Below the pieces are notes generated by a model. That model did no database searches, had not been told where the DNA came from, and was given only the letters and a program-made list of their open reading frames with translations. The translations under genes and the position numbers were made by a program. A stretch of DNA of 7,240 nt from Deltaproteobacteria bacterium. GTDB lineage: Bacteria > Desulfobacterota > Syntrophia > Syntrophales > UBA2210. Below, one piece after another: positions 6,184 to 7,240 of the stretch (its first letter is position 1; each line of letters opens with the position of its first letter). The stretch is from the NCBI GenBank assembly GCA_016935935.1, contig JAFGPZ010000251.1, forward strand, positions 1 to 7,240, in the 5' to 3' direction.

Positions 6184-7240
6184 ATGGCTATTTATGAACT
6201 TGAAAATGATAGTATCAAAAAAATCGCAGAGACTACATTTTCTACGGAGTGGATCCAAGAGCGTGGCGATTTACAACGTATTCTGCGTGATAGCATCGAT
6301 GTCATTGGCCCTGACATGTTAGTTATCGACGAGGAATTCAGTCAATGGGAAGATAGTTCCCGCCGGATTGACTTGCTGGGACTGGATAAGGAAGCTAACC
6401 TGGTCGTGCTGGAACTCAAGCGGACTGACGAAGGCGGCCATATGGAATTGCAGGCGATTCGGTATGCGGCCATGATATCGACGATGACCTTTGAGCGGGT
6501 CGTTGATACGTATGCAAAATATATCCAAAAACGAAACTGGGATAAGGATGCCCAAAAAGAGATCCTCGATTTTCTTGGGTGGGTGGAACCGGATGAGGAA
6601 AAATTCGCCCAGGATGTTCGTATCGTTTTGGTTTCTGGGGATTTTTCCAAGGAAATCACGACAGCCGTCATGTGGCTCAATGAACGTGACCTCAATATAC
6701 GATGCGTTCGACTGAAGCCATATAAGTATGGCGACCGTATACTTCTGGATGTGCAGCAGGTTATCCCTCTTCCGGAGGCTTCAGAATACCAGGTACGCCT
6801 CAAAGAGAAGGGACAGGCACAGAGGGCATCCAAAGGGAAAAAATGGGATGAAGAATCTTTCATGAAGGTCTTGCGGGAAAAGAAGGGGCCGGAATATGAG
6901 GTCGTAGCGAAGGAGATACTGAAATGCTGCAATAGCTGGTTTGACAGAATATCCTGGGGTGAAGGGAGGCAGTCGGGGAGTTGTTTCCCTGTTATCGATC
7001 ATGGGACAGATTGGTATAGCATTATTGCACTTTGGAGTTATGGTTCGGTGGAAATCCAATTCCAATGGCTGGCCGGCAAAGAGAAGTTCAAAGATGAGGA
7101 AGTAAGGCGGAAATTGCTTGCTAAGTTCAACCGGATTGAAGGCGTTAATATACCGGCAGATGGTATCAATCGAAGACCGAGTATATCACTCGTACTACTT
7201 GCCGAGCCGGAGAATATGAAACGGTTCAAGGAGGCTGTTG
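6184..7240 (+). CDS. PD-(D/E)XK (DUF91/NucS-like) nuclease-fold protein, 3' partial
   Basis: The frame is open from ATG 6184 to the window end: 352 codons, with the C-terminus missing. AGGA (6174-6177) lies six bases before the ATG and an in-frame TAA directly precedes it. Residues 55-95 form a PD-(D/E)XK-type core: RRIDLLGLD with D63, LVVLELKR with E77 and K79, then MELQAIRYA with Q90. This matches the arrangement of DUF91/NucS-like endonuclease domains. Residues about 140-200 continue the conserved block (VRIVLVSGDFSKE, NERDLNIRCVRLKPY, DVQQVIPLPEA). A charged linker (202-220) leads to a separate C-terminal domain from about 221 that I do not recognise; a DUF4268-type domain is one possibility. 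The gene is separated from the lipoprotein by 154 bases, so it is probably its own transcription unit. Its DNA-directed role and target are inferred from fold only. Confidence 0.75.
   Translation, partial: MAIYELENDSIKKIAETTFSTEWIQERGDLQRILRDSIDVIGPDMLVIDEEFSQWEDSSRRIDLLGLDKEANLVVLELKRTDEGGHMELQAIRYAAMISTMTFERVVDTYAKYIQKRNWDKDAQKEILDFLGWVEPDEEKFAQDVRIVLVSGDFSKEITTAVMWLNERDLNIRCVRLKPYKYGDRILLDVQQVIPLPEASEYQVRLKEKGQAQRASKGKKWDEESFMKVLREKKGPEYEVVAKEILKCCNSWFDRISWGEGRQSGSCFPVIDHGTDWYSIIALWSYGSVEIQFQWLAGKEKFKDEEVRRKLLAKFNRIEGVNIPADGINRRPSISLVLLAEPENMKRFKEAV

Noticed and set aside
6342..6932. Minus-strand 196-codon frame opposite the nuclease-type gene
   Set aside because: The sense frame is longer, has a good ribosome binding site and a catalytic motif set; the antisense product is Ser/Arg-rich without motifs.
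1..7240. CRISPR array, tRNA or rRNA genes
   Set aside because: No regularly spaced identical repeats of suitable length and no tRNA- or rRNA-like conserved sequence was seen on either strand.

Overview
The window carries a type III-like restriction-modification locus with flanking accessory genes. Every confident gene is on the + strand. The host is probably a diderm (Gram-negative-type) bacterium, because a small entericidin-like lipoprotein with an export signal and lipobox lies at 5889-6029. Base composition is near even, around 50-57% G+C in typical stretches of the restriction genes that I counted. I cannot name a phylum from this sequence.

Layout. Positions 1-318 hold no convincing gene but contain repeated TTGTC motifs and two good inverted repeats, and may be a mobile-element edge or a regulatory region. 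Positions 319-552 encode a 77-residue protein whose cysteine spacing resembles the zinc-binding domain of Ada. Positions 553-761 are the leader of the restriction operon, with a candidate promoter, a perfect GACAA-T-TTGTC palindrome and two tiny overlapping reading frames. Positions 762-3011 are the methyltransferase (Mod) gene. It is broken by a single in-frame TAA at 1119-1121, ten codons before its catalytic DPPF motif. Positions 3014-5701 are an intact restriction/helicase (Res) subunit, two bases after mod. A 3' gene remnant follows at 5695-5853, then the entericidin-like gene with its own candidate promoter. Last is an operon-independent PD-(D/E)XK nuclease-type gene from 6184 that runs off the window.

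How the genes fit together. In type III systems Mod recognises and methylates the site, and Res translocates and cuts only in complex with Mod. A nonsense mutation in mod should therefore silence both activities, unless translation restarts just after the stop or the TAA is a population variant or assembly error. The middle of mod (about 1381-1860), where the target recognition domain lies, is far more A+T-rich than the rest of the gene. This suggests that the specificity module was exchanged by recombination. The neighbouring nuclease-fold gene, the remnant and the repeats fit a defence or accessory island that is partly decaying.
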